From NCBI RefSeq assembly GCF_036010665.1, contig NZ_CP108581.1, positions 2,833,501 through 2,897,500 on the forward strand: 64,000 nucleotides of DNA. Reading direction: 5' to 3'. The position numbers and the translations under genes were made by a program. Origin of the DNA: Microbispora sp. NBC_01189. GTDB taxonomy: Bacteria > Actinomycetota > Actinomycetes > Streptosporangiales > Streptosporangiaceae. Every line of letters begins with the position of its first letter. The stretch's first letter is position 1. The notes under the pieces were generated by a model that searched no databases, was not told the origin of the DNA, and saw nothing but the letters and a program-made list of their open reading frames with translations. Positions 1-8,241 of this stretch are shown piece after piece.

Positions 1-31
1 TGTGGCAGACCGGAAGGGGTTTCTGCATACG

Positions 32-508
32 ATGCGTGACATGCGGCGTTATCGGGTGGACAACTGCTCCATCGAGCGAACCCTCGCCGTGCTCGGCGAG
101 AAGTGGACGCTCCTGGTGCTGCGGGAGGCGTTCACCGGCGTCCGGCGGTTCGCCGATCTCCAGTCCCGTACGGGGGCGCCCCGGCAGGTGCTCAGCGCCC
201 GGCTGTCCCGCCTCGTCGACGAGGGACTGCTGCGCAAGGTGCCCTACCAGGAGCCCGGCCAGCGTCAGCGCGACGAGTACCGGCTCACCCAGAAAGGGCT
301 CGACCTCTACCCGATTCTGATCGCCCTGATGCACTGGGGCGACCGCTACCTCGCCGACTCCGCCGGGCCGCCGGTCGTGGTGACCCACCGCGACTGCGGC
401 GCACCGGTCGCGCTGCGGCTGCTGTGCGCGGACGGCCACGAGGTCGGCGGGCCCCGGGAGGCGACCCCCCGCCCCGGCCCCGGCGCCCGGCTCGGCGCCC
501 CCGCCTGA
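32..508 (+). CDS. HxlR-family transcriptional regulator
   Basis: A winged-helix regulator of the HxlR type, which usually senses small molecules or redox stress and controls a neighbouring gene. The family signature at the N-terminus is clear: CSIERTLAVLGEKWTLLVLR, with the conserved Cys a few residues after the start, followed by the recognition helix and wing (RQVLSARLSRLVDEGLL). The tail after about residue 115 is Pro/Arg/Gly-rich and probably disordered. Starts are ambiguous: ATG at 32 and ATG at 41 both fit the family, and a GTG at position 2 would add ten residues. The window edge hides anything further upstream. Its target is unknown; the next gene (SURF1) has the same orientation after a 99-nt gap. 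Confidence 0.85.
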   Translation: MRDMRRYRVDNCSIERTLAVLGEKWTLLVLREAFTGVRRFADLQSRTGAPRQVLSARLSRLVDEGLLRKVPYQEPGQRQRDEYRLTQKGLDLYPILIALMHWGDRYLADSAGPPVVVTHRDCGAPVALRLLCADGHEVGGPREATPRPGPGARLGAPA

Positions 509-607
509 CCGCTACCCGACCTACCGACACCCGGGCCGACACCTGGACCGGCACCCGGAGCGACGCCTGACATACGGACCACCCATAGGGCTGCCTAGGC
601 TGGTCAC

Positions 608-1513
608 GTGTACCGGTTCCTCCTCTCACGCCGCTGGGTCGGGCTGCACCTGCTCGTGCTCGCGCTGATCCCCGCCTTCTTCTTCCTGGGGAAGTGGCAG
701 TGGGGGCGGTTCGAGGAGAACTCGGCCAGAAGCACCAGGATCACCGCCAACCTCGCCGCGGCGCCCGAGCCGATCGACCGGCTCGACCGACCCGGCGGGG
801 CCGTACCGGAGAAGGACGGGCACCGTCTCGTCACCGCGACCGGGCGGTACGACCCCGCGCACGAACTCGTGGTGCGCCGCCGCACCCTCAACGCCCGGGT
901 CGGGTTCTATGTGGTCACCCCGCTCGTCACCCCCGGCGGCGCCGTGCTGGTGAACCGGGGCTGGGTCCCGGCCGGCGCGACCGCGGACGCGCCGCCGCGG
1001 GTGCCCGTGCCGCCCGCCGGAGAGGTGACGGTCACCGGGCGGCTGCGCCCGGCCGAGACGCGGGAGAACAGCGGGATCAGGGTCCGGGCCGGGCTGCCCG
1101 CCGGCCAGATCCTGCTGATCGACACGTCCACGGTGGCCAGGGGCCTGCCGTATCCGGTCTACGGCGGCTTCGTCGAGCTGACCGGCCAGCGGCCACCGGC
1201 CGGCGCCTCCCCCGAGCTCCTGCCGCCGCCGGACGTGGGCGCCGGTGGCGGGCTCAACCTCGCGTACGCCGTGCAGTGGTGGTTGTTCATCGGGATCGCG
1301 GTGGGCGGCTGGGTCCTGCTCATCCGCCGGGAGGCCCGCGATCTGCGGGAGGCCGGAGAACACCGGGGAGAACACCGGGAAGGACACCGGGAAGGACACC
1401 GGGAAGGACACTGCGGAGGACACTGCGGAGGACACTGCGGAGGACACTGCGGAGGACACTGCGGAGGCCGCCGTCCCCGAGGACGCGCCAGACGCGTTGA
1501 TCACACCCAGTGA
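608..1513 (+). CDS. SURF1 family cytochrome oxidase assembly protein
   Basis: SURF1 proteins are membrane factors for cytochrome c oxidase assembly and haem a handling. The expected layout is present: TM1 at about residues 11-29, an extracytoplasmic domain with the NRGWV motif at 116-120, and TM2 at about 222-239. The start is GTG 608. From about residue 249 the reading frame enters a 12-bp tandem repeat array (1356-1463). In the annotated frame this gives a His/Cys/Gly-rich tail (GHCG repeats) with poor third-position GC. The +1 frame gives KDTG and AEDT repeats with almost all codons ending in G or C, and would end at 1532. I infer that a one-base frame change near 1345-1356 is likely, so the printed C-terminus may be wrong. 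Confidence 0.85.
   Translation: MYRFLLSRRWVGLHLLVLALIPAFFFLGKWQWGRFEENSARSTRITANLAAAPEPIDRLDRPGGAVPEKDGHRLVTATGRYDPAHELVVRRRTLNARVGFYVVTPLVTPGGAVLVNRGWVPAGATADAPPRVPVPPAGEVTVTGRLRPAETRENSGIRVRAGLPAGQILLIDTSTVARGLPYPVYGGFVELTGQRPPAGASPELLPPPDVGAGGGLNLAYAVQWWLFIGIAVGGWVLLIRREARDLREAGEHRGEHREGHREGHREGHCGGHCGGHCGGHCGGHCGGRRPRGRARRVDHTQ
1356..1463 (+). repeat. 12-bp tandem repeat, nine units, in the 3' end of the SURF1 gene
   Basis: Nine contiguous 12-bp units: two of gagaacaccggg, two of aaggacaccggg, one of aaggacactgcg and four of gaggacactgcg. Because 12 is a multiple of three, copy number can change without changing frame. Read from 1356 the units give ENTG, KDTG, KDTA and EDTA. Confidence 0.95.
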
Positions 1514-1601
1514 CCGGGACACCGCAAGGTGAGCGAACGGATACCAACCGGAGACCTCGCAGCTTGTACCGTGTTATCCCTTGGCTTTACCGTTTACTCT
1601 C

Positions 1602-2798
1602 GTGACGACGCCGCTGCATCCCGACCCAGAGCCGAGGCGGCGGGACTACGTGATCATTTCGGTCGACGATCATCTGATCGAGCCGGCCGACCTCTTCGAG
1701 GGCCGTCTCCCGGAGAAGTACAAGGACCTCGCGCCCAAGGTCGTCGAGACCGAGGCGGGTCACCAGGTGTGGCGGTACGGCGGCGCCACCTATCCCTGCG
1801 CCGGGGTCGACGTGGGGGCGGGCCTGCCCAAGGAGCAGTGGACCCTCGACCCCGTGCGCTTCGACGACATGCGGCCGGGCTGCCACGACATCGAGGCACG
1901 CATCGGTGACATGGACCGCGCCGGGATCTGGGCGGCCCTCTGCTTCCCTGGGATGCTGGCGAGCCAGGCGGGCGTGGCGTTCGGCCGCACCCGCGACCAG
2001 GACCTCGGGCTCGCGCTGGTGCGGGCGTGGAACGACTGGCACGTCGACGTGTGGGCGGGCAGCTACCCCGAGCGCATGATCGCGCTCCAGCTGCCCTGGC
2101 TGCCCGACCCGGAGGTCGCGGCCAAGGAGATCCGGGAGAACGCCGCCCGCGGCTTCAAGGCCGTCGTGTTCCCCGAGTTCCCCACCCGGCTGCGGCTGCC
2201 GTCCATCCACAGCAGGCACTGGGACCCGTTCTTCGCCGCCTGCGAGGAGACCGGGACGGTCCTCTGCCTGCACACCGGGGCGTCCTCCTGGGCGCCGGTG
2301 CCCTCGCCCGACACCCCGGTGGAGGCGATCACCACGCTGATCCCGGCCAGCGCGATGTTCGCCTGCGCCGACTGGCTCTGGTCGGGGGTCGCGCTGCGCT
2401 TCCCGAAGCTGCGCGTCCTCATCGTGGAGGGCGGCGTGGGCTGGCTGCCGATGCTGGCCGAGCGGGCCGACTACGCGCTCGACCACCCCGTCGCGGGCGA
2501 GCCGGCCTGGGAGGGCGGCCTGAAGCCCAGCGAGGTGTTGCGGCGCAACTTCTTCTTCGGCACCCTCGACGACAGCGCGCTCAGCTCCGTACGGCTGGCC
2601 GTCGGCATGGAGCACGTCCTGCTGGAGGCCGGATATCCGCGCGCCGAGTCGACCTGGCCGGACACCCAGCGCGCGGTGGCCCGCAACCTCGGCAGCCTGC
2701 CCCCGGCCGACATCGCCCGGGTCTCGTACGGCAACGCCGCCCGGCTGTTCGGCCATCCGCTGCCGTCACGCGCCTGGCTGCGCATGGAACAGCTCTGA
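1602..2798 (+). CDS. Amidohydrolase 2-family protein
   Basis: A TIM-barrel metal-dependent hydrolase of the amidohydrolase 2 family (PF04909-like), about 398 residues. Visible family marks are the N-terminal SVDDHLIEP metal-binding strand motif, a central LCLHTGASS, and a C-terminal ESTWPDTQ motif. In the relatives I remember the last motif is preceded by an Asp-Tyr-Pro-His element; here it reads EAGYPRAES, so the Asp and His are Gly and Arg. That may mean altered or lost activity. The start is taken as GTG 1602; TTG 1581 is an in-frame alternative. The substrate is unknown. It runs convergently into the YkvA gene. Confidence 0.8.
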   Translation: MTTPLHPDPEPRRRDYVIISVDDHLIEPADLFEGRLPEKYKDLAPKVVETEAGHQVWRYGGATYPCAGVDVGAGLPKEQWTLDPVRFDDMRPGCHDIEARIGDMDRAGIWAALCFPGMLASQAGVAFGRTRDQDLGLALVRAWNDWHVDVWAGSYPERMIALQLPWLPDPEVAAKEIRENAARGFKAVVFPEFPTRLRLPSIHSRHWDPFFAACEETGTVLCLHTGASSWAPVPSPDTPVEAITTLIPASAMFACADWLWSGVALRFPKLRVLIVEGGVGWLPMLAERADYALDHPVAGEPAWEGGLKPSEVLRRNFFFGTLDDSALSSVRLAVGMEHVLLEAGYPRAESTWPDTQRAVARNLGSLPPADIARVSYGNAARLFGHPLPSRAWLRMEQL

Positions 2799-2819
2799 CG
2801 CGGCTCTAGCGCCGCGTCC
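2798..2819. terminator. Short hairpin spanning both convergent stop codons
   Basis: Eight-base perfect arms (gacgcggc / gccgcgtc) around a 6-nt loop that contains the stop of the minus-strand gene. The left arm begins at the last base of the amidohydrolase stop. There is no T-run, so this is a weak candidate bidirectional terminator. Confidence 0.4.
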
Positions 2820-3201
2820 GGCCCGTACGAGTGGGGGAGGTCTGCACGGGCCCGGTGTGCTCGGGCCCGGTGTGGACGGGCCGGGCGCCGTTCTCCCACT
2901 CGACGAACTGGCCGCTCTCGCCGAGCAGCGCGGTCGCCAGCCACAGCAGGACGCCGAAGTCGTCGACGATCCCGATGCCCAGAAGGAAGTCGGGCACCAC
3001 GTCGATGGGGGACACGATGTACGCCACGGCCATGCCGAGCATGGCCAGCTTGCCCTTCGTCAGGCCGTGGTACTCGCCCTTGACGGCGGCGCGGATCATC
3101 CGGGGCACGGCCTTGAGGCGCGGTCCGACGCCCGGCGCTCCCGGCCGGGACACCTCGCGGTAGGCGCGCCAGGTGGCCGCCGCACGTCCTGCCTTCACCA
3201 T
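2806..3201 (-). CDS. YkvA/DUF1232 family small membrane protein
   Basis: The protein carries the DUF1232 (YkvA) core: a hydrophobic segment containing the family motif YIVSPIDVVPDFLLGIG, followed by DDFGVLLWLATALL. The family is widespread and its biochemical role is not established. The start is ATG 3201, with a strong GGGAGGTG ribosome binding site five bases upstream; the longer in-frame extension to 3249 lacks one. The C-terminal 25 residues are a Thr/Gly/Pro-rich repeat (HTGP, QTSP). Confidence 0.85.
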   Translation of the reverse strand: MVKAGRAAATWRAYREVSRPGAPGVGPRLKAVPRMIRAAVKGEYHGLTKGKLAMLGMAVAYIVSPIDVVPDFLLGIGIVDDFGVLLWLATALLGESGQFVEWENGARPVHTGPEHTGPVQTSPTRTGRTRR

Positions 3202-3310
3202 GAGGACACCTCCCGGGGGACACCGGTGCGGATTCCAGTGCGGATCCACTGCGGATCCACTGCCCGCCCTGTCCTCCCGTTAACGTACGGCCGTACCCGT
3301 CCGGTTCCTG

Positions 3311-3967
3311 TCACGCCCGCAGCTCGTGCACCACCTCGATGACCTCCCTGGCCACGCCCTTGATGCCGGGCAGGTGCGACAGGGCGACCAGCCGGTCGAC
3401 GAGCGGGACGACCCGGTCGATGAGGCGGTGGGTGCGCGCGCAGCCGGGCGAGACGTCGTGCACCCAGAACAGCACGACGCCCATCCACAGCATCCACAGC
3501 AGCTCGGGCAGCTCCTCGCGCAGTTCGTCGTCCATGCGCCCGGCCGACCCGTCGACGACCTCCCGGTAGAGCGCGATGGCCGACTCCCGCGCGGGCGCCG
3601 ACTCGGCACTGAACGGGCTGAGCGGGTTGCTCGGCTCCGCGGCGTGCTTGAAGAACTTCACCGCGAACTCGTGGTACGGCTCGGAGATCCGCACCCACTC
3701 GCGCAGCACGCCGCCGAGGCGTCCGGCGAAGGACCGTTCGGCGGCGAACACCTCGCGGCAGGCCGCTTCGTGCGTCGCCTGCGCCCGGTCGTAGTACGCC
3801 TGGACCAGCTGTTCCTTGGACGTGAAGTAGTAGTAGGCGTTGCCCACCGACACGCCCGCCTCAGCGGCGATCGCACGCATCGTGGTCGCCTCGTACCCCC
3901 GCTCCCGGAACAGCCGCAGGGCCGTTTCGACGATGAGCTCCCGTGTTGTCTCGGCCACGATCGTCAC
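3311..3967 (-). CDS. TetR-family transcriptional regulator
   Basis: A 218-residue TetR regulator. The N-terminal helix-turn-helix is intact (ALRLFRERGYEATTMRAIAA, then GVSVGNAYYYFTSKEQL). The C-terminal ligand domain is all-helical. GTG 3967 is the annotated start. It lies inside a 13-bp tandem duplication (3963-3988), so an identical GTG lies 13 bp upstream in another frame. No obvious target is adjacent, since the upstream neighbour asd is on the same strand and ends at 4031. Confidence 0.85.
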   Translation of the reverse strand: MTIVAETTRELIVETALRLFRERGYEATTMRAIAAEAGVSVGNAYYYFTSKEQLVQAYYDRAQATHEAACREVFAAERSFAGRLGGVLREWVRISEPYHEFAVKFFKHAAEPSNPLSPFSAESAPARESAIALYREVVDGSAGRMDDELREELPELLWMLWMGVVLFWVHDVSPGCARTHRLIDRVVPLVDRLVALSHLPGIKGVAREVIEVVHELRA

Positions 3968-3988
3968 TGTACGGCGTCACTGTACGGC
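3963..3988. repeat. 13-bp tandem duplication over the TetR start codon
   Basis: gtcactgtacggc occurs twice in direct succession. On the minus strand each copy carries a GTG, so the duplication doubled the start codon out of frame. Confidence 0.9.
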
Positions 3989-4010
3989 GCGGCCGGGCGC
4001 GGAGCGGGGG

Positions 4011-4040
4011 TCAGGCGGACTCAGGCGGACTCAGGCGAAC
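4011..4040. repeat. 10-bp tandem triplication including the asd stop codon
   Basis: Units tcaggcggac, tcaggcggac and tcaggcgaac. On the minus strand each unit contains TGA; the first one reached (4033-4031) terminates asd. Confidence 0.9.
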
Positions 4041-5179
4041 TCGGTGGCGACCAGCGCGGCGATCTCGGCGGTGTTCAGCGCGGCGCCCTTGCGGAGGTTG
4101 TCGCCGCACACGAACAGGTCGAGCGTGTTGGGGAAGTCGAGCGCCTGCCGGATCCGGCCGACGTAGGTCGGGTCGGTGCCCACGACGTCCGCCGGCGTGG
4201 GGAACACACCGTTGGCCGGGTCGTCGAGCACCACGACGGTCGGCGCCGCGTCCAGGATCTCCCGGGCGCCCTCGACGGTCACCTCCCGCTCGAACGTCGC
4301 GTGGACGGCCAGCGAGTGGGTGGTCACCACGGGGACGCGCACGCAGGTCGCGGAGACCCGCAGGTCCGGGATGCCGAGGATCTTGCGGGACTCGTTGCGG
4401 ACCTTCAGCTCCTCCGACGTCCAGCCGCCGCCCCGGAGCGAGCCCGCCAGCGGCACCACGTTGAGCGCCAGCGGAGCGGGGAACGGCGAGTCGGCCAGGT
4501 CCGGCACGGCCTTGCGTACGTCGCCGGCCACCGTGCCCATCGTCCGGTCGCCCGCGACGGCCTCGATCTCGGCGTACAACCGCTCGGGGCCGGCCACTCC
4601 GGCGCCGGAGACGGCCTGGTAGGAGGAGACGACCAGCTCACGCAGGCGGTACTGGCGGTGCAGTGCGCCCATCGCGGCCATCATCGACAGCGTCGTGCAG
4701 TTGGGGTTGGAGATGATCCCCTTGGGCCGGTTGCGGGCCTGCTCGGGGTTGCACTCGGGCACCACGAGCGGCACATCCGGGTCCATCCGGAAGGCGCCGG
4801 AGTTGTCCACGGCCACCGCGCCGCGCTCGGCGGCGATCGGCGCCCACTCGGCGGACACCTCGTCCGGCACGTCGAACATCGCGATGTCGACGCCGTCGAA
4901 GGCCTCCGGCGACAACGCCTGGACCACGACGTCCTCGCCGCGCACGCTCAGCACCTTGCCCGCCGAACGCGGGGAGGCGATGAGCCGGATCTCGCCGTAC
5001 GCGTCGGACAGGTCGCGGCGGTTGGTCAGGATGTCGAGCATGACCGTGCCGACGGCGCCGGTCGCGCCGACGACGGCCAGAACGGGCTTCCTGCGGGGGG
5101 CTCCGCCCCCAGCATTCCCCCCGGACCCCACAGAAGAGCCCACGGAAGAATCCCCTGCCTGCTCGCTTCGCTCGCTCAT
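4031..5179 (-). CDS. asd: Aspartate-semialdehyde dehydrogenase
   Basis: Reduces aspartyl phosphate to aspartate semialdehyde, the second step towards lysine/diaminopimelate, threonine and methionine. The NADP-binding GATGAVG is at residues 38-44, the catalytic Cys 161 lies in [10 protein letters not shown], and [13 protein letters not shown] is present. ATG 5179 overlaps the lysC stop as ATGA, indicating translational coupling. This start gives about 30 extra N-terminal residues of Ser/Gly-rich sequence before the usual [12 protein letters not shown]. That extension is encoded by repeat-like DNA (MSERSE-type motif at 5161-5179 and a GC palindrome at 5096-5110), so it looks like inserted sequence rather than part of the enzyme. 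Confidence 0.95.
   Translation of the reverse strand: MSERSEQAGDSSVGSSVGSGGNAGGGAPRRKPVLAVVGATGAVGTVMLDILTNRRDLSDAYGEIRLIASPRSAGKVLSVRGEDVVVQALSPEAFDGVDIAMFDVPDEVSAEWAPIAAERGAVAVDNSGAFRMDPDVPLVVPECNPEQARNRPKGIISNPNCTTLSMMAAMGALHRQYRLRELVVSSYQAVSGAGVAGPERLYAEIEAVAGDRTMGTVAGDVRKAVPDLADSPFPAPLALNVVPLAGSLRGGGWTSEELKVRNESRKILGIPDLRVSATCVRVPVVTTHSLAVHATFEREVTVEGAREILDAAPTVVVLDDPANGVFPTPADVVGTDPTYVGRIRQALDFPNTLDLFVCGDNLRKGAALNTAEIAALVATEFA
5096..5110. repeat. GC-rich palindrome inside the asd N-terminal extension
   Basis: gggggctccgccccc: perfect six-base arms around ctc/tcc. I remember this palindrome as frequent in actinomycete genomes. With the direct gctcgc repeats at 5161-5177 it brackets the non-conserved first 30 codons of asd. 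Confidence 0.6.
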
Positions 5180-6450
5180 CGTCCGGTACCTCCGTACACA
5201 ACGGCCTCGACCTGGTCGGAGTCGAGGTCGAACGCGCGGTGGGCGGCGGCGACCGCGGTGTCCACCTCGTTCTGCCCCACGACGACGGAGATGCGGATCT
5301 CCGAGGTCGAGATCATCTCGATGTTCACTCCGGCGTCGGCCAGCGCGCCGAAGAACGTGGCGGTGACGCCCGGGTTCGAGCGCATGCCCGCGCCGACGAG
5401 CGACACCTTGCCGATCTGGTCGTCGTACAGCAGCGACTCGAACGCGACCTGGGTCTGGATCTTCTTCAGCGCGGTGAGGGCCGTCTGGCTGTCGTTCACC
5501 GGCAGCGTGAAGGAGATGTCCGTCCGCCCGGTCGCGGCGGCCGACACGTTCTGCACGATCATGTCGATGTTGATCTCCGCGTCCGCCAGCGTGCGGAAGA
5601 TGGCGGCGGCCTCGCCGACCTTGTCGGGCACCCCGACCACAGTGATCTTGGCCTCGCTCCGGTCGTGCGCCACCCCGGAGATGATGGGCTGCTCCACTTC
5701 GGTTCCTTCGCTGTAGGGGTCGGAGACGACCCAGGTGCCTTCCTTCGTGCTGAACGAGCTTCTGACGTGGATGGGCAGGTTGAACCTGCGGGCGTACTCC
5801 ACGCAGCGCAGGTGCAGGATCTTCGCCCCGCACGCGGCCATCTCCATCGCCTCCTCGTAGGAGATCCGCGGGATCTGCCGTGCCGTGCGGACGATGCGGG
5901 GATCGGCGGTGTAGATGCCGTCCACATCGGTGTAGATCTCGCAGACGTCCGCGCCGAGCGCCGCCGCGAGAGCGACGGCCGTGGTGTCGGAGCCGCCCCG
6001 GCCGAGCGTCGTGATGTCCTTGCTGTCCTGGGAGACCCCCTGGAACCCGGCCACGATCGCGATCTGGCCGGAGTCGACCGCCTCCCTGATGCGGCTCGGC
6101 GTCACGTCGATGATGCGCGCCTTGCCGTGCGTCGAGTCGGTGATCACGCCGGCCTGCGAGCCGGTGAAGCTGCGCGCCTCGTGGCCGAGGTTCGCGATCG
6201 CCATCGCGAGCAGCGCCATCGAGATCCGCTCACCCGAGGTGAGCAGCATGTCGAGCTCGCGGCCGGGCGGCAGCGGCGACACCTGCCGGGCCAGGTCGAG
6301 CAGTTCGTCGGTGGTGTCGCCCATCGCGGAGACCACCACCACGACGTCGTTGCCCGCTTTTTTCGTCGTCACGATCCGCTGGGCGACCCGCTTGATGCAG
6401 GACGCGTCGGCTACGGAGGAACCACCGTACTTCTGCACAACGAGCGCCAC
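5176..6450 (-). CDS. lysC: Aspartate kinase
   Basis: Phosphorylates aspartate to open the aspartate amino-acid family. The N-terminal kinase domain has [11 protein letters not shown] and the central [18 protein letters not shown]; the C-terminal half has two ACT domains for feedback control ([13 protein letters not shown] and [20 protein letters not shown]). GTG 6450 is preferred: it gives the family-typical [12 protein letters not shown] and has GGAG seven bases upstream. A TTG at 6462 is an alternative. It forms a coupled operon with asd. As in other actinobacteria the ACT region might also be made from an internal start; I cannot show that here. Confidence 0.95.
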   Translation of the reverse strand: MALVVQKYGGSSVADASCIKRVAQRIVTTKKAGNDVVVVVSAMGDTTDELLDLARQVSPLPPGRELDMLLTSGERISMALLAMAIANLGHEARSFTGSQAGVITDSTHGKARIIDVTPSRIREAVDSGQIAIVAGFQGVSQDSKDITTLGRGGSDTTAVALAAALGADVCEIYTDVDGIYTADPRIVRTARQIPRISYEEAMEMAACGAKILHLRCVEYARRFNLPIHVRSSFSTKEGTWVVSDPYSEGTEVEQPIISGVAHDRSEAKITVVGVPDKVGEAAAIFRTLADAEINIDMIVQNVSAAATGRTDISFTLPVNDSQTALTALKKIQTQVAFESLLYDDQIGKVSLVGAGMRSNPGVTATFFGALADAGVNIEMISTSEIRISVVVGQNEVDTAVAAAHRAFDLDSDQVEAVVYGGTGR

Positions 6451-6558
6451 TGGAATCTCCAACGAATCAGGACGTGGAGCTCACAGTGTACTTGTGCGTC
6501 CCAAACACCCACCGTACGCGACCAGCATGTGGACGGTCCGACCAAGATCAGACTGTGA

Positions 6559-7089
6559 TCAGACCGTGGTGCCCTCTTCGACCACGTCGAGGCGGGCGTG
6601 CGCGACGAGCGACTGCAGGGCCCGCAGCGCCGCACCGGCGTGGTTGCCCCACGTGTTGAAGTAGGAGAACTGCCACCACCACAGCGCCTCGAGAGGACGG
6701 CCCGCGCTGTAGTGCCGCAGCCCGTGGATGAGGTCGGCCGCCACCGCCGCGAGGTCGTCCGACAGCCGGTACGGCGTGACGGCGTCGTCCTTGTAGGGGT
6801 CGAAGACCTCGGCGTAGTCGTCGACCGGCCCGAGCCGGGCGGCCAGCGCCGTACGGAGGGGGTCGATATCGGGGTCCTCGCTCAGCACGGGCTCGACGTT
6901 CCCCTGCAGGATCACGTCCTGCGCGGCCCCGAGCTGGGTGCCCGCGAGGCTGACCTGGGCCACCTCCACCAGGAGCAGCGGCAGCGTCGCGTCACCGCCC
7001 TCGCCGCCGGCCAGGCGGGTCAGGCCGTCGATGTAGTTCCGCGCGTGTCCGGCGACGCGCGCGGCCAGGTCGTTCCACTCGTCAGACAT
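6559..7089 (-). CDS. DUF5063 domain-containing protein
   Basis: An acidic protein of 176 residues, which I recognise as the DUF5063 gene that commonly follows recR in actinobacteria. Conserved-looking segments are [20 protein letters not shown] and the Trp-rich [23 protein letters not shown] 7089 overlaps the end of recR by 8 bp and has GGAGG eight bases upstream inside recR; a longer reading frame to 7152 is only antisense-free extension. Function is unknown. The overlap suggests co-expression with recombination repair genes. Confidence 0.8.
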   Translation of the reverse strand: MSDEWNDLAARVAGHARNYIDGLTRLAGGEGGDATLPLLLVEVAQVSLAGTQLGAAQDVILQGNVEPVLSEDPDIDPLRTALAARLGPVDDYAEVFDPYKDDAVTPYRLSDDLAAVAADLIHGLRHYSAGRPLEALWWWQFSYFNTWGNHAGAALRALQSLVAHARLDVVEEGTTV

Positions 7090-7681
7090 CCAGCAGCCTC
7101 CGTCCTTCGAAAGCGCGGCCCAAGGTGACCTCGTCGGCGTACTCGAGATCACCGCCCACAGGCAGGCCGCTGGCCAGTCGGGTCACCTTCAGCCCCAAAG
7201 GTTTGACGAGCCGGGCCAGATAGGTGGCGGTCGCCTCGCCTTCGAGGTTCGGGTCGGTAGCGAGGATCAGTTCGGTGACCTGGCCGTCGGCCAGCCGGAC
7301 CATCAACTCGCGGATCTTCAGGTCGTCCGGCCCGACACCGTCGATCGGGCTGATCGCTCCTCCGAGCACGTGGTAGCGTCCGCGGAACTCGCGGGTCCTC
7401 TCGATCGCCACCACGTCCTTCGGTTCCTCGACCACGCAGATCACCTGCGGGTCACGCCGCTGGTCGCGGCAGATGCGGCATTCCTCTTCCGCGGCGACGT
7501 TTCCGCAAACCCGGCAGAAGCGCACCTTCTCCTTGACCTCCAGCAGCGCGTGCGCCAGCCGCTTGACGTCGGCCGGGTCGGCGGCGAGGAGGTGGAACGC
7601 GATCCGCTGCGCGCTCTTGGGACCGACGCCGGGCAGCAGCCCGAGCTCGTCGATCAGATTCTGGACGACCCCTTCGTACAT
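7082..7681 (-). CDS. recR: Recombination protein RecR
   Basis: RecR acts with RecF and RecO to load RecA on gapped DNA. All domains are present in 199 residues: the helix-hairpin-helix ([19 protein letters not shown]), the four-Cys zinc finger (C56, C59, C68, C71), and the Toprim domain ([22 protein letters not shown]). It starts at ATG 7681, three bases after the ebfC stop, in a dnaX-ebfC-recR cluster. Confidence 0.97.
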   Translation of the reverse strand: MYEGVVQNLIDELGLLPGVGPKSAQRIAFHLLAADPADVKRLAHALLEVKEKVRFCRVCGNVAAEEECRICRDQRRDPQVICVVEEPKDVVAIERTREFRGRYHVLGGAISPIDGVGPDDLKIRELMVRLADGQVTELILATDPNLEGEATATYLARLVKPLGLKVTRLASGLPVGGDLEYADEVTLGRAFEGRRLLDV

Positions 7682-7684
7682 GCT

Positions 7685-8038
7685 CTAGAACCCCGGCAGC
7701 TGACCGCCGCCGAAACCGCCCCCCAGACCCTGCGCGAGCGGGCCCAGCTTCTCCTGCTGCAGCTCGGCCGCGGCGCGTACGGCGTCCCGCACGGCGGCGA
7801 GCACCAGGTCCGCGATCGTCTGCGCGCTCTCCTCCGGGTCGCTCGTGTCGATGGCGACCGGGCTGATCTCGAGTTCCAGCAGCTCGCCGCTGCCGTTCAC
7901 GGTGGCACGGACGAGCCCGCCGCCGGCGGTCCCGTCGACCTCGGCGTCGCTGAGCTCCTGCTGCGCGGTGACGAGCTGCTGCTGCATCAGCTGAGCCTGC
8001 TCCAGCAACTGCTGGAGATTGACATCTCCTGGATTCAC
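7685..8038 (-). CDS. ebfC: YbaB/EbfC family nucleoid-associated protein
   Basis: A small DNA-binding dimer usually encoded between dnaX and recR. The coiled-coil start ([20 protein letters not shown]), the [18 protein letters not shown] core and the glycine-rich tail ([13 protein letters not shown]) are typical. GTG 8038 is chosen because it gives the family-like [11 protein letters not shown] start and has GGAG about ten bases upstream; the in-frame extension to 8158 is Arg-rich and not family-like. Confidence 0.9.
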   Translation of the reverse strand: MNPGDVNLQQLLEQAQLMQQQLVTAQQELSDAEVDGTAGGGLVRATVNGSGELLELEISPVAIDTSDPEESAQTIADLVLAAVRDAVRAAAELQQEKLGPLAQGLGGGFGGGQLPGF

Positions 8039-8241
8039 GATGGTGCGCTCCTCAGCGTCCAGCGACGTGTTCGTCGCGACGAGCCTACGGCGTCCGTCCC
8101 CGTTTCCGCACCGGAGCCGGCACGCGTGTTCCGCCCGGGGCGGTCGGCGGACGGACACCGGTCACCCCACCAGTCTCCGTCCAGGCGGCGTCCGTCTCCC
8201 GAGCGGGTGAGGCGTTCGGAACGGCCGATCAGAATGATCGT

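Noticed and set aside
1356-1463. 12-bp array as CRISPR or regulatory iterons
   Set aside because: No spacers; the array lies inside a coding sequence and keeps frame.
3326-5716. Long plus-strand open frame of about 800 residues opposite asd/lysC
   Set aside because: GC-driven shadow: composition is Arg/His-rich, no domain, and the opposite strand has clear enzymes.
6451-6558. Lysine riboswitch or attenuator upstream of lysC
   Set aside because: Only about 100 bp is available, with no stem set resembling an L box or a leader peptide rich in lysine.
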